Shown in pieces: positions 42,923-50,971 of a stretch of 61,170 nt of DNA; position 1 is the stretch's first letter; every line of letters begins with the position of its first letter. The DNA is from Limnohabitans sp. Its GTDB lineage: Bacteria > Pseudomonadota > Gammaproteobacteria > Burkholderiales > Burkholderiaceae_C. A program made the position numbers and the translations under genes. The DNA lies in the NCBI RefSeq assembly GCF_030158565.1, contig NZ_JAOASQ010000024.1, positions 1 through 61,170 of the forward strand. Reading direction: 5' to 3'. A model generated the notes under the pieces. That model was not told the DNA's origin. It saw only the letters and a list, made by a program, of their open reading frames with translations, and ran no database searches.

Positions 42923-43674
42923 CGTCCACGCTCCAATCGTTGGGCAAATGATTCGGGCAGCGCAGCCTGTCGGATGGCTGCAGCCGCTTCTGAATGGTTG
43001 TAGGGCACACGGTGAAAAGTGATTTTTCGTGCCCCCCCGTCATACACCGTGTACATGGCGCGGGGGTCGCCATCTCGGGGCTGGCCACACGAACCCACAC
43101 AGGCCACCAACGGCCTGTGCAGTGACATGGGCACGGCCATGCCGGGCTTGGGCTCGAACCTCATCAGCAAACGGCCAGCCCCCTGGTAATACAAGGTCTG
43201 ATGGTGCACATGCCCCACCAACACATGCGACGCGCCTTGTGCCTGCGCGGCATCCAGGCAATGGCCGGCGGCACGCTCGCTGTCGACATAACGCCAGGCC
43301 TCGGGCTTGTCGGCGCTGGCATGCACCAGCAGCAAGGCTTCGCGCTGGATCGTCACAGGCAATGCCGCCAAAAACGTGCGGTGCGCCGTGCTGAGTTGGT
43401 CGTGCGTCCACTGCGCGCCCTGAGCGCCTTGTGTCGCTTCACCGCCTGGTGCGGGCGGGTTGAGGGCCATCGCGTCGTGGTTGCCTTTCAGGACCCAAGC
43501 CCCTTGCGCGGCCAAATCCATCACCTGGTCGAGCACCGCCACAGGCTCACCGCCATAGCCCACCAGATCGCCCAAAAAAGCCCACTGGTCCACCCCCTGC
43601 TGGCGCGCGTGTGCCAAGCAGGCCTGCAAAGCCTGCCGGTTGGCGTGGATGTCCGAAATCAGGGCCAGTCGCAT
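42919..43674 (-). CDS. Calcineurin-like metallophosphoesterase (protein phosphatase type)
   Basis: The 251-residue protein from the ATG at 43674 (MRLALISDIHANRQAL) has all five metal motifs: SDIHAN, FLGDLVGYGGEP, LKGNHD, LLVHAS and VGHVHHQ. The group contains bacterial PPP-like phosphatases and nucleotide phosphoesterases. It is translationally coupled to the kinase-USP gene, which makes phosphoprotein dephosphorylation plausible (inference). It is preceded by a short intergenic region with a type-B repeat. Confidence 0.88.
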   Translation of the reverse strand: MRLALISDIHANRQALQACLAHARQQGVDQWAFLGDLVGYGGEPVAVLDQVMDLAAQGAWVLKGNHDAMALNPPAPGGEATQGAQGAQWTHDQLSTAHRTFLAALPVTIQREALLLVHASADKPEAWRYVDSERAAGHCLDAAQAQGASHVLVGHVHHQTLYYQGAGRLLMRFEPKPGMAVPMSLHRPLVACVGSCGQPRDGDPRAMYTVYDGGARKITFHRVPYNHSEAAAAIRQAALPESFAQRLERGR

Positions 43675-43737
43675 GTTTGTCTCCTGCACCATGATGGCAG
43701 GACTGGCTGATGCGCAGCTTGCAGTAGATCAAACTTC

Positions 43738-43770
43738 ACGGGATCGCCACGCTTTGCTCGCGATGACAAA
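43738..43770. repeat. Type-B repeat upstream of the phosphoesterase gene
   Basis: GGGATCGCCACGCTTTGCTC followed by GCGATGACA is a shortened type-B palindrome. Confidence 0.75.
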
Positions 43771-43814
43771 AAAGTCGAAATATCGCGGTTGGCTGCTTTG
43801 CAGCCATTCAAGCA

Positions 43815-44456
43815 TCAGGCCTTGCGCTGCACGCCCACGGGCAGCTGGGCCACACCCGTCCAGTCGGGCGACTGGAACCACGGATCGCCTTGCAGATAAG
43901 CGCGTAACATGGGCAGCGCATCGTTGCCCCAAAAAGCCTGACCGTCGACCACAAAGCTGGGCACGCCGAACAGGTTCAGGGCGATGGCCTCGTCGGTGTG
44001 GGCCTTGAGTTGTTGTTTGACTTCAGCGCTGGTCACATCGGCCACCGGTTGGAGGTCTGCACTCAATGCCGCCAAACGCTCTGTATCTGCCGCGTCTTGG
44101 CCGCTGCACCAAACATGGCGGAAGATTTTTTCGCACACGAAGCGATTGGGCGTGCCCTCGGCATCGCAGGCGGTGGCCAGCCGCAACAAAGCGAGCGAAT
44201 TGAACGGGTGGCTGGCGGGCAATTGCAAGGGCGTGCCTTGCGCACGCGCCTGCCACTGCACCTGCCGGTAAGTCCAGTCGCGCTTGGACGGGATCTCAGC
44301 GGGGCCCAACTGCCCATGGTGTTTGAGCATGGCGCCAAACACCACCGGTTTGTGCACCACGCGGTGGCTGATGCCTTCCAAGGCCTTGGGCAGGGCGTCA
44401 AAGGCCAGCCAGGCATAAGGCGAGATGAAGTCCAGATAAAAGTGGATGGTTTTCAT
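43815..44456 (-). CDS. 2-Hydroxychromene-2-carboxylate isomerase-like DsbA-family protein
   Basis: The 213-residue kappa-class GST/DsbA-fold protein begins MKTIHFYLDFISPYAWLAFD, where Ser replaces the redox Cys and binds glutathione. Further motifs are YRQVQWQARAQG, GTPNRFVCEKIFRHVWCSGQ and the cis-Pro loop LFGVPSFVVDGQAFWGND. The classical HCCA isomerase acts in naphthalene degradation, but most homologues lie outside such pathways. Its place at the end of the leucine degradation operon, 2 bp after the DUF1289 gene, suggests a glutathione-dependent isomerase accessory to acyl-CoA catabolism (inference). Confidence 0.88.
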   Translation of the reverse strand: MKTIHFYLDFISPYAWLAFDALPKALEGISHRVVHKPVVFGAMLKHHGQLGPAEIPSKRDWTYRQVQWQARAQGTPLQLPASHPFNSLALLRLATACDAEGTPNRFVCEKIFRHVWCSGQDAADTERLAALSADLQPVADVTSAEVKQQLKAHTDEAIALNLFGVPSFVVDGQAFWGNDALPMLRAYLQGDPWFQSPDWTGVAQLPVGVQRKA

Positions 44457-44458
44457 GT

Positions 44459-44716
44459 TCAGCCTTCCAGGGCTTGGCGTTGGCGCAGGCGCTCGGGGAT
44501 GAGTTCCCATACGCGTCGTTTTTCTTCGTCGGTGGCGCGGCTCCAGCTGCCGATCTCGGGCAGTGTGCGCAGGCAACCGTCGCACCAGCCAGCGCTGGGG
44601 TGCATCAGGCACAGCGACACACAGGGTGACGGCACCGAATTGGGCGCAGGCGGCGTGGGCTCGGCCAACACCTGCGCTGCGCGCTCGGCCAATTTCTTCC
44701 AATAAAACTGGCTCAT
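44459..44716 (-). CDS. DUF1289 small zinc-binding-like protein
   Basis: The 85-residue product contains the DUF1289 signature: SPCVSLCLMHPSAGWCDGCLRTLPEIGSWS-like sequence with four spaced cysteines (C.S.C...C.GC). The C-terminal half is charged and helical. Function unknown; proteins with this domain are often linked to redox or Fe-S functions. Its start overlaps the YbaK-family stop (ATGA). Confidence 0.85.
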   Translation of the reverse strand: MSQFYWKKLAERAAQVLAEPTPPAPNSVPSPCVSLCLMHPSAGWCDGCLRTLPEIGSWSRATDEEKRRVWELIPERLRQRQALEG

Positions 44717-45225
44717 GCGGACACCTCTTGCATGGCCTGGGCCACATCGGCCACAGGTGCACCGGTGAGGTGCTTTAGATCGTCAGGTTTCAACTGGAAC
44801 ACGCCATGCGGGTGCCCGGCTGCGGCCCAGACGTCATCAAAGCGCCAGAGGTCTTGGTCAAGCAGGGTCACAGGCGCATTCAGGTGCGCCACGGGCGAGA
44901 CGCCGCCGATCGCAAAGCCCGTTTGCGCTTTGACGAAGTCGGCATCAGCGCGGCCGATCTTGCCGACAAGCGCCGAGACTTTTTTCTCGTCCACGCGGCG
45001 GTCGCCCGAGGCCACCACCAACACGGCCACGCCGTCTTGCTTGCGCTTGAAGATCACGCTCTTGGCGATCTGGCCAAGCTGCACGCCCAGGCCGTCAGCG
45101 GCCTCTTGCGCGGTACGGGCAGCGCCGTCGAGCATGACCGGCGTGTGCGGATGTGCCGCATCTTGCAGCGCACGCGCCACGCGTTGCACGCCTTCGGGCA
45201 GGGTGTGAAGTTCAGCGCCGCACAT
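44713..45225 (-). CDS. YbaK/EbsC-family prolyl-tRNA deacylase-like protein
   Basis: The 170-residue protein matches the YbaK-like deacylase fold: AQEAADGLGVQLGQIAKSVI FKRK (essential Lys region), AVLVVASGDRRVDEKKVSAL and TGFAIGGVSPVAHLNAPVTL (GxxxP loop). This group edits Cys- or Ala-tRNA-Pro in trans. It is inserted 3 bp after HMG-CoA lyase in the operon, a frequent arrangement in related genomes (recollection, not checked). No link with leucine breakdown is evident. Confidence 0.88.
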   Translation of the reverse strand: MCGAELHTLPEGVQRVARALQDAAHPHTPVMLDGAARTAQEAADGLGVQLGQIAKSVIFKRKQDGVAVLVVASGDRRVDEKKVSALVGKIGRADADFVKAQTGFAIGGVSPVAHLNAPVTLLDQDLWRFDDVWAAAGHPHGVFQLKPDDLKHLTGAPVADVAQAMQEVSA

Positions 45226-45228
45226 GGC

Positions 45229-46137
45229 TCAGCCTGCCCGCTTGTTGAGGATGGCTTTGGCCACGTTGGAGTTGGGCTTGCGGCCCAGAAAGTCGCTGAT
45301 GAAGGCACCCGCATCGACCAGCTTGTCCAGATCAATGCCTGTGGCGATGCCCATGCCGTGCAACATGTAGACCACGTCTTCGGTGGACACGTTGCCGGTG
45401 GCGCCCTTGGCATAAGGGCAGCCGCCCAGACCCGCCACCGAGGACTGAAAGTTCCACACGCCCATTTGCAGCGAAGCCAGCGTGTTGGCGAGGGCCTGAC
45501 CGTAGGTGTCATGGAAATGCCCGCAGATGTGGTCCACATCGAAGTACGGCAACGTGGCCTCGATGGCCTTTTGCACCTTGAGCGGGGTGCCGGCACCAAT
45601 CGTGTCAGCCACATCCACGCGCTGCACGCCGATCTGCTTCATCAGACCCGCCAGATACGCCACGCGCTCGGGCGCGATGTCGCCCTCGTAAGGGCAGCCC
45701 ACGGTGCAGCTCATGGCGCCGCGCACCGCGATGCCAGCGGCCAGCGCGGCCTGCACCACCGGGGCAAAGCGCTCGATGCTCTCAGCAATGGAGCAGTTGA
45801 TGTTCTTCTGGCTGAAGGCTTCGCTGGCGGCGCCAAAGACAACGATCTCGTCGGGCTTCGTCACGCGGGCGGCTTCAAAGCCCTGCGCGTTGGGCGTGAG
45901 CACCGAATAGCGCACACCGGCTTGGCGCTGGATGCCGTTCATGACCTCGGCGTTGTCGGCCATTTGCGGCACCCATTTGGGGCTCACAAAGCTGGTGACT
46001 TCGATTTCGGTCAGGCCTGCGGCTTGCAGGCGGTGCACCAGCTCGATCTTGACCGAGGCAGGCACCGGCTGCTTTTCGTTTTGCAAGCCGTCGCGGGGGC
46101 CGACGTCGATGAGTTGAACGCGTGAGGGAAGGGACAT
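45229..46137 (-). CDS. liuE: Hydroxymethylglutaryl-CoA lyase
   Basis: Last step of leucine degradation: HMG-CoA is cleaved to acetyl-CoA and acetoacetate. The 302-residue TIM barrel starts MSLPSRVQLIDVGPRDGLQN (catalytic Asp-Gly loop). HMG-CoA-lyase signature SVAGLGGCPYAKGATGNVST contains the active-site Cys, and CGHFHDTYGQALANTLASL carries metal-binding His residues. It lies in the operon with both carboxylase subunits and the hydratase, confirming the pathway role. Confidence 0.96.
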   Translation of the reverse strand: MSLPSRVQLIDVGPRDGLQNEKQPVPASVKIELVHRLQAAGLTEIEVTSFVSPKWVPQMADNAEVMNGIQRQAGVRYSVLTPNAQGFEAARVTKPDEIVVFGAASEAFSQKNINCSIAESIERFAPVVQAALAAGIAVRGAMSCTVGCPYEGDIAPERVAYLAGLMKQIGVQRVDVADTIGAGTPLKVQKAIEATLPYFDVDHICGHFHDTYGQALANTLASLQMGVWNFQSSVAGLGGCPYAKGATGNVSTEDVVYMLHGMGIATGIDLDKLVDAGAFISDFLGRKPNSNVAKAILNKRAG

Positions 46138-46146
46138 GGTTTGCTT

Positions 46147-47067
46147 TCAATAACCGCGCTGGTGGTCGACCACACCATTGATCGCATCACCGCGCTGCAA
46201 AGCCTGAATTTTGCCCACGATTTGCGCGATGCTTTCTTCACGCAAGGTGCGGGCCGAGGTGTGCGGGGTGACGGTGATTTTCGGGTGTTGCCAGAAAGGG
46301 TGATCGGCGGGCAGCGGCTCGGTGCGGAACACGTCGAGCGTGGCACCGGCCATGTGGCCGCTGTCGATCAGGGTGATCAGGGCTTCTTCGACCAAATGTT
46401 TGCCGCGTGCCACGTTGATGAGGTAGCCGCCTTGGGGCAGCTGCGACAAGGTGGCGTGGTTCAGGATGTTTTCGGTCTCGGGCGTGAGCGGCATGAGGTT
46501 GACCAGCACGCGCGAAGCGGCCAGAAACCCGGGCAGGCCTTGTGCTCCGCTGAAACAGCGGATGCCGGGCAGATCTTTCGCGCTGCGGCTGTAGCCGTTG
46601 ACCGGGAACTCAAACACCTGCAGCGCTTTGGCCACGCGCTCACCCAGCACGCCCAGACCCATGACGCCCACAGCAAAGTCGGCGCGGCTGCGCGGCTTGC
46701 GGTAGGACCATTTGCCCGCCCCGGTGTCGGCGTCGTAGCCGTCGAATTCGCGGAAGTGGCGGATCACCGCGTGGCACACGTATTCGGCCATCTGCACCGA
46801 CATGCCGGCATCGTCAAGCCGTACCACCTTGAGGCTGGACGGCAGCTTCAGCTGCAACAAGGCATCGACGCCCGCACCGATGTTGAACAGGGTTTGCAGG
46901 CCAGGCTGCTCGTCGATGAACTGCTGGGGCGGCGCCCAGACGATGGCGTGGTCGGCCTGCGGCGCGCCCGGCGTCCAGGCGGAAACAGCGGCCTCAGGGA
47001 AAGCTTGTTGCAAGCCCTGCACCCAAGGCGTCGGATCGAGCTTTTCAAAGCAGATGGTGATGTTCAT
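46147..47067 (-). CDS. D-2-hydroxyacid dehydrogenase, glyoxylate/hydroxypyruvate reductase A type
   Basis: The 306-residue NAD(P)H-dependent reductase has a Rossmann motif VGVMGLGVLGERVAKALQVF (GxGxxG), the substrate Arg in LINVARGKHLVEEAL, and the catalytic Glu/His pair (FRTEPLPADHPFWQHPKITV TPH). It resembles GhrA, which reduces glyoxylate and hydroxypyruvate. Located between carboxylase alpha and HMG-CoA lyase, with an intergenic type-B repeat cluster upstream. How it relates to leucine degradation is unclear. Confidence 0.87.
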   Translation of the reverse strand: MNITICFEKLDPTPWVQGLQQAFPEAAVSAWTPGAPQADHAIVWAPPQQFIDEQPGLQTLFNIGAGVDALLQLKLPSSLKVVRLDDAGMSVQMAEYVCHAVIRHFREFDGYDADTGAGKWSYRKPRSRADFAVGVMGLGVLGERVAKALQVFEFPVNGYSRSAKDLPGIRCFSGAQGLPGFLAASRVLVNLMPLTPETENILNHATLSQLPQGGYLINVARGKHLVEEALITLIDSGHMAGATLDVFRTEPLPADHPFWQHPKITVTPHTSARTLREESIAQIVGKIQALQRGDAINGVVDHQRGY

Positions 47068-47149
47068 GAAGGCGATTTTGTCAGCAAGGCCAAGCCCCTG
47101 CTGTCACTCAGGGTGCCAAGAAGTCATGACATGGCGCCCATTGGAGCCA

Positions 47150-47250
47150 CTTGCGTCATGGCGAGGAACGAAGTGACGTGACCATCCAGCAACGATGCCC
47201 ATGCAGGCACTGGATAGCCACGCTGCGCTCGCGATGACGGCAGAGGCGCT
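47150..47250. repeat. Type-B repeat pair inside the leucine operon
   Basis: Two diverged type-B copies in opposite orientation: GCGAGGAACGAAGTGACG at about 47160 and GCCACGCTGCGCTCGCGATG at about 47217. They occupy the gap between carboxylase alpha and the reductase. The hairpin RNA could affect expression of the downstream genes. Confidence 0.75.
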
Positions 47251-47271
47251 TGACTTGCGCCAACATGCCCA

Positions 47272-49269
47272 TCACGCCGCGAGCTTGAGCAGCTCGGCCC
47301 CTTCGGTCACTTGGTCGCCAGGCGCGTACAGCAGCTCGGCCACGGTGCCGTCTTTGGGGGCACTGATGGTGTGTTCCATCTTCATGGCTTCCATGACCGC
47401 CAGCGGCTGACCGGCCTTGACATTGTCACCCGCCTTGACGGCAAAGGACACGACTTTGCCGGGCATGGGGGCCGTGAGGCGCCCGCCCTCTTGGGCGGCT
47501 TCGCCAGCGTGGGCCAGTGGGTCAAGCAGGCTGATGCGGGCCGCGCCTTGCGGGGTAAACACATGGCGGGTTTCGCCTTGCGCGTGGACTGTGCTGTGGA
47601 TGCGCTGGCCATTGAACTGCACCCACAAGCCATCGCCTTGGGGCGTGAACTGCAGAGCGCTTTCTGCGCCCTCGCCCACTTGCAACAACAGCTGCGAGCC
47701 ATAGGTCAGCACCGCACGCACGGGCTGGCCGTCGTATTCGAGTTCAAAGCGGCGGCGTGTGGTGCCGTGCGACTGCCAGCCGTCGCGGCGGCTGAAGGGG
47801 TCAGCGCCCTGCACCGCGGCTTCCGATTGCAGGGCATCGGCGATCACGGCAGCGGCTGCGGGCTCCAGACCGACCGGGTCTTGCTTGAACAGCACGGCGC
47901 TTTCTCGCTGAATGAGCGCGGTGTCGAGCTGGGCCTTGGCAAACGCGGGCGAGCGCACCACATGGCGCAAGAACTGCACGTTGGTGTTCAGGCCGACGAT
48001 ATGGGTTTGGGCCAGCGCGGTGTCCAGGCGCGCCAGCGCTTGCTCGCGGGTGTCGCCGTGCACGATCAGCTTGGCCACCATGGAGTCGTAAAACGGGCTG
48101 ATGGTGTCGCCCTCGCGCACGCCATCGTCGATGCGCACGGTGTTGCGCTCAAAGCTGCTGGCTTGCGGCTTGCGGTAAACCTGCAAAGTGCCGGTGGCGG
48201 GCAAGAAGTTGTTGTCGGGGTTCTCGGCGCAAATGCGCGCTTCGATGGCATGACCCTGAATGCGGATCTGGTCTTGCGCCAAAGGCAGCGGCTCGCCGCT
48301 GGCGACGCGCAGTTGCCACTCCACCAGGTCCAAACCAGTGATGGCTTCGGTCACGGGGTGCTCCACCTGCAGTCGGGTGTTCATCTCCATGAAGAAGAAC
48401 TTCATGGACTCGGGCTGATCGTAGGCCGTTTGCTCGACGATGAATTCCACCGTGCCCGCACCCACGTAGTTCACCGCCTTGGCAGCGGCCACAGCGGCTG
48501 CGCCCATCTGTGCACGCAGGCTTTCGGTCATGCCGGGGGCTGGGGCTTCTTCGAGCACTTTTTGGTGGCGGCGCTGCACCGAGCAGTCGCGCTCGAACAA
48601 ATACACGCAGTTGCCTTGCGTGTCGCCAAACACCTGGATCTCGATGTGGCGAGGGCGCTGCAAATACTTTTCGATCAGCACCGCGTCGCTGCCAAAGCTG
48701 TTGATGGCCTCGCGTTTGCACGATGCGAGCGCCGCAGCAAAATCTTCGGGCTTCTCGACCACGCGCATGCCTTTGCCGCCGCCACCCGCGCTGGCCTTGA
48801 TGAGGGCGGGATAACCGATGCGGTCGGCTTCGCGCTGCAACAGCGCCGGGTCTTGGTCAGCCCCGTGGTAACCAGGCACCAGCGGCACGCCAGCAGATTC
48901 CATCAAGCGCTTGGACTCGGCTTTGAGTCCCATCGCCAAAATGGCCGAGGCAGGCGGGCCGATGAACACCAAGCCCGCAGCAGCGCAGGCTTTGGCGAAG
49001 TCTTCGTTCTCGCTCAAAAAGCCATAGCCCGGGTGCACCGCCTCGGCGCCTGTGGCCTTGGCGGCTTCCAGAATCCGCTCCCAGCGCAGATAGCTGTCCT
49101 TGGGCGCAGAGCCGCCCACGTGCACGGCTTCGTCGCAGGCTTGCACGTGCTTGGCACCGGCGTCGGCATCGGAATAAACCGCCACGGTTTGGATGCCCAT
49201 GCGGCGTGCAGTGGCTGCCACGCGGCAAGCAATTTCGCCACGGTTGGCGATCAAAATTTTTGTAAACAT
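47272..49269 (-). CDS. liuD: Methylcrotonoyl-CoA carboxylase alpha (biotin) subunit
   Basis: The ATG at 49269 gives 665 residues, MFTKILIANRGEIACRVAAT, a biotin carboxylase N-terminus. The ATP-grasp domain includes KASAGGGGKGMRVVEKPEDF and EMNTRLQVEHPVTEAITGLD. The C-terminal biotinyl domain holds LAVMEAMKMEHTISAPKDGT with biotin attached to Lys of MKM. It carboxylates biotin for transfer by the beta subunit encoded at 50952-52559. Pathway assignment rests on its neighbours, since propionyl-CoA carboxylase alpha subunits look alike. Confidence 0.95.
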   Translation of the reverse strand: MFTKILIANRGEIACRVAATARRMGIQTVAVYSDADAGAKHVQACDEAVHVGGSAPKDSYLRWERILEAAKATGAEAVHPGYGFLSENEDFAKACAAAGLVFIGPPASAILAMGLKAESKRLMESAGVPLVPGYHGADQDPALLQREADRIGYPALIKASAGGGGKGMRVVEKPEDFAAALASCKREAINSFGSDAVLIEKYLQRPRHIEIQVFGDTQGNCVYLFERDCSVQRRHQKVLEEAPAPGMTESLRAQMGAAAVAAAKAVNYVGAGTVEFIVEQTAYDQPESMKFFFMEMNTRLQVEHPVTEAITGLDLVEWQLRVASGEPLPLAQDQIRIQGHAIEARICAENPDNNFLPATGTLQVYRKPQASSFERNTVRIDDGVREGDTISPFYDSMVAKLIVHGDTREQALARLDTALAQTHIVGLNTNVQFLRHVVRSPAFAKAQLDTALIQRESAVLFKQDPVGLEPAAAAVIADALQSEAAVQGADPFSRRDGWQSHGTTRRRFELEYDGQPVRAVLTYGSQLLLQVGEGAESALQFTPQGDGLWVQFNGQRIHSTVHAQGETRHVFTPQGAARISLLDPLAHAGEAAQEGGRLTAPMPGKVVSFAVKAGDNVKAGQPLAVMEAMKMEHTISAPKDGTVAELLYAPGDQVTEGAELLKLAA

Positions 49270-49287
49270 CCTCAACTCCTGTTAAGC

Positions 49288-49352
49288 CGTCACTGCGAGG
49301 AGCGCAGCGACGCGGCAGTCCATGGGTCACCACGCAACGCTGGCGATGACGA
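49288..49352. repeat. Type-B repeat upstream of the carboxylase alpha gene
   Basis: CACTGCGAGGAGCGCAGCG at about 49293 plus a partner near 49332 (CACGCAACGCTGGCGATGAC) form a complete element in the 97-bp gap between liuC and liuD. Confidence 0.8.
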
Positions 49353-49366
49353 CTCCAAAAAAAGCA

Positions 49367-50149
49367 TCACAGCATCCAACCCGGCTGACGCTTATCCAAA
49401 AAGGCCGACAGGCCATCCTGCGCTTCAGGCGTGGCGCGCAGACCTGCGATGCGCTGGGCGGTGTCTTCCACCACGACGTCGTTGATCGGCTTGTTGTCGA
49501 CGGCGCGGATCAAATCTTTGGCGGCGGCTTGCGAGAGCGGGCCGCCTTGAATCAGCGCGTCCACGATGTCCTGTACCTTGGCATCCAGCTGCTCGGGCTC
49601 CACCGCTTCGTGCACCAGACCCAGCTCACGGGCGCGCACGGCGTCGATGCGCTCGGCCGACTGAAAGTAACGGTAGCTCTGACGTGCGCCGATGGCCCGC
49701 ACCACATAGGGGCTGATGGCGGCAGGGATGATGCCGAACTTCACTTCGGATGTGGCAAACACCGCCTTGGTTGAAGCAACGGCGATGTCGCACGCGGCCG
49801 TGAGTCCGGTGCCGCCACCCAGCGCAGCGCCTTGCACGCGGGCAATGGTGGGCTTCTTCATCTCAGCCAACACGCGCAGCATGCGGGCTAGAGCCCGGGC
49901 GTCGCGCAGGTTGTCGTCCACGCCGTTTTGTGCGGCGCGCTTCATCCAGTTCAGGTCAGCGCCGGCCGAAAAGCTCTTGCCGCGACCGGCCAGCACCACC
50001 ACGCGCACGCTGTCGTCGGCATCCAAGGCTTCGCAAGCGGCCGTGAGTTCGGCGATCAGAGCTTCGTCAAAAGCGTTGTGCACATCGGGGCGGTTCATCC
50101 ACACGGTGGCAACGCGGTTGTGGCGTTCAATTTCGAGGGTTTGGTACAT
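49367..50149 (-). CDS. liuC: Methylglutaconyl-CoA hydratase (enoyl-CoA hydratase family)
   Basis: The 260-residue crotonase-fold protein begins MYQTLEIERHNRVATVWMNR. The oxyanion-hole elements are GRGKSFSAGADLNWMKRAAQ and ARVQGAALGGGTGLTAACDI; FATSEVKFGIIPAAISPYVV contains the catalytic Glu. The SAGADLNWM form is characteristic of LiuC-like hydratases. Located between the two methylcrotonoyl-CoA carboxylase subunits, interrupted by vapBC upstream. Confidence 0.93.
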   Translation of the reverse strand: MYQTLEIERHNRVATVWMNRPDVHNAFDEALIAELTAACEALDADDSVRVVVLAGRGKSFSAGADLNWMKRAAQNGVDDNLRDARALARMLRVLAEMKKPTIARVQGAALGGGTGLTAACDIAVASTKAVFATSEVKFGIIPAAISPYVVRAIGARQSYRYFQSAERIDAVRARELGLVHEAVEPEQLDAKVQDIVDALIQGGPLSQAAAKDLIRAVDNKPINDVVVEDTAQRIAGLRATPEAQDGLSAFLDKRQPGWML

Positions 50150-50176
50150 GGTGCTTGGGCTCGGTTGAAGGTTTTT

Positions 50177-50587
50177 TCAGGTGGTTGGGTGTGGCCAGGT
50201 GTGCAGCCCGCCCAATGTTTGGAGTGATTCAAAGTCCGCATCGCGGTGCAGCAAAGTGTGGCCGTTCGTGATGCAGTAGCTGGCCAGCAGCACGTCGATG
50301 GGGCTGCGCACGGTACGGCCTGATTGACGCAGCTTCCGGTAGCGCTCGGCAGCCTTGAGCGCAGGGGCTGTGCCTCCGATCTCGACCTGGGGCAATGCGC
50401 TGAGCAGTGTTTGGGCTTGTCGCATCAATGTGCCCTCACGAAAGCCACGCATCACCTCGAACAGCACCAAATCGGCCATGCCGACTTCGATGCTGGAGTC
50501 GCCCAGGCATCGGGCCAAGGTCTGGCTTTGCGCGCTTCGTCCATCACGGAAGAAGTCGATCCAGACGCTGGAGTCCACCAGGATCAT
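50177..50587 (-). CDS. vapC: VapC-type PIN-domain RNase toxin
   Basis: The 136-residue PIN toxin begins MILVDSSVWIDFFRDG (first Asp and conserved SSVWI), with VLFEVMRGF (Glu) and SPIDVLLASYCITNGHTLLHRDADFE (Asp and final acidic pair). All acidic catalytic residues appear present. VapC toxins cleave tRNA or rRNA. It overlaps vapB by 4 bp (ATGA). The pair sits within the leucine catabolism operon, 27 bp before liuC. Confidence 0.92.
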   Translation of the reverse strand: MILVDSSVWIDFFRDGRSAQSQTLARCLGDSSIEVGMADLVLFEVMRGFREGTLMRQAQTLLSALPQVEIGGTAPALKAAERYRKLRQSGRTVRSPIDVLLASYCITNGHTLLHRDADFESLQTLGGLHTWPHPTT

Positions 50588-50907
50588 TTGGCTTTGCTCC
50601 GTGCTGCTTTCGCAGGCTTTTTGGCTTGGGTGGTGCGCGCTTTGGCAGCCGCCTTTTTGGGCACCGAATAGGCGGCTTTGGGCTCCTGCACGGCCATCGC
50701 AGGCGTTTCTTCAGTGTGGGCCTGTGCCCATGCCGCGTCCGTATCGTCCCATTGCAACTTGCCGCGCAAGGCCAACAAACCGTTGTAGACCTGACGGCGA
50801 CGCACCAAGCGCAAGCCCTCTTCGACCGCTTCTTTCTTGGTCTTGAAGCCGCCCGCTTCCATGGCTGCGGCCATCAAGTCGTCGTCGATTTCAATGTTGG
50901 TTCGCAT
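50584..50907 (-). CDS. vapB: VapB-type antitoxin with a lysine-rich C-terminal tail
   Basis: The 107-residue protein starts MRTNIEIDDDLMAAAMEAGG then FKTKKEAVEEGLRLVRRR, the ribbon-helix-helix of VapB family 2. The next 30 residues (YNGLLALRGKLQWDDTDAAW) include the toxin-binding region. Residues about 78-107 form an Ala/Lys tail (KKAAAKARTTQAKKPAKAAR) like histone H1-type proteins. Most such antitoxins are only 60-75 residues. Preceded by a promoter and a palindromic operator. Confidence 0.9.
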   Translation of the reverse strand: MRTNIEIDDDLMAAAMEAGGFKTKKEAVEEGLRLVRRRQVYNGLLALRGKLQWDDTDAAWAQAHTEETPAMAVQEPKAAYSVPKKAAAKARTTQAKKPAKAARSKAK

Positions 50908-50922
50908 GGTCTTGGCCTCTTA

Positions 50923-50952
50923 ATGTGTATGAATTTATAAAATCATACACAT
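50923..50952. promoter_or_regulatory. Palindromic operator of vapBC overlapping the mccB stop codon
   Basis: ATGTGTATGA-N10-TCATACACAT (arms 50923-50932 and 50943-50952) is a perfect inverted repeat with an AT-only spacer. It lies 15 bp upstream of vapB and its last base is the end of the mccB TGA. Such symmetrical sites are bound by ribbon-helix-helix VapB dimers. Autoregulation is inferred. Confidence 0.8.
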
Positions 50953-50971
50953 CACATGCGGAAAAGTCCAA
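50942..50971 (-). promoter_or_regulatory. vapBC promoter within the mccB 3' end
   Basis: Minus-strand TTGGAC (50966-50971) and TATGAT (50942-50947) are separated by 18 bp. The -10 box lies within the operator, so VapB binding would block RNA polymerase. The -35 box lies inside the last mccB codons. Confidence 0.7.
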
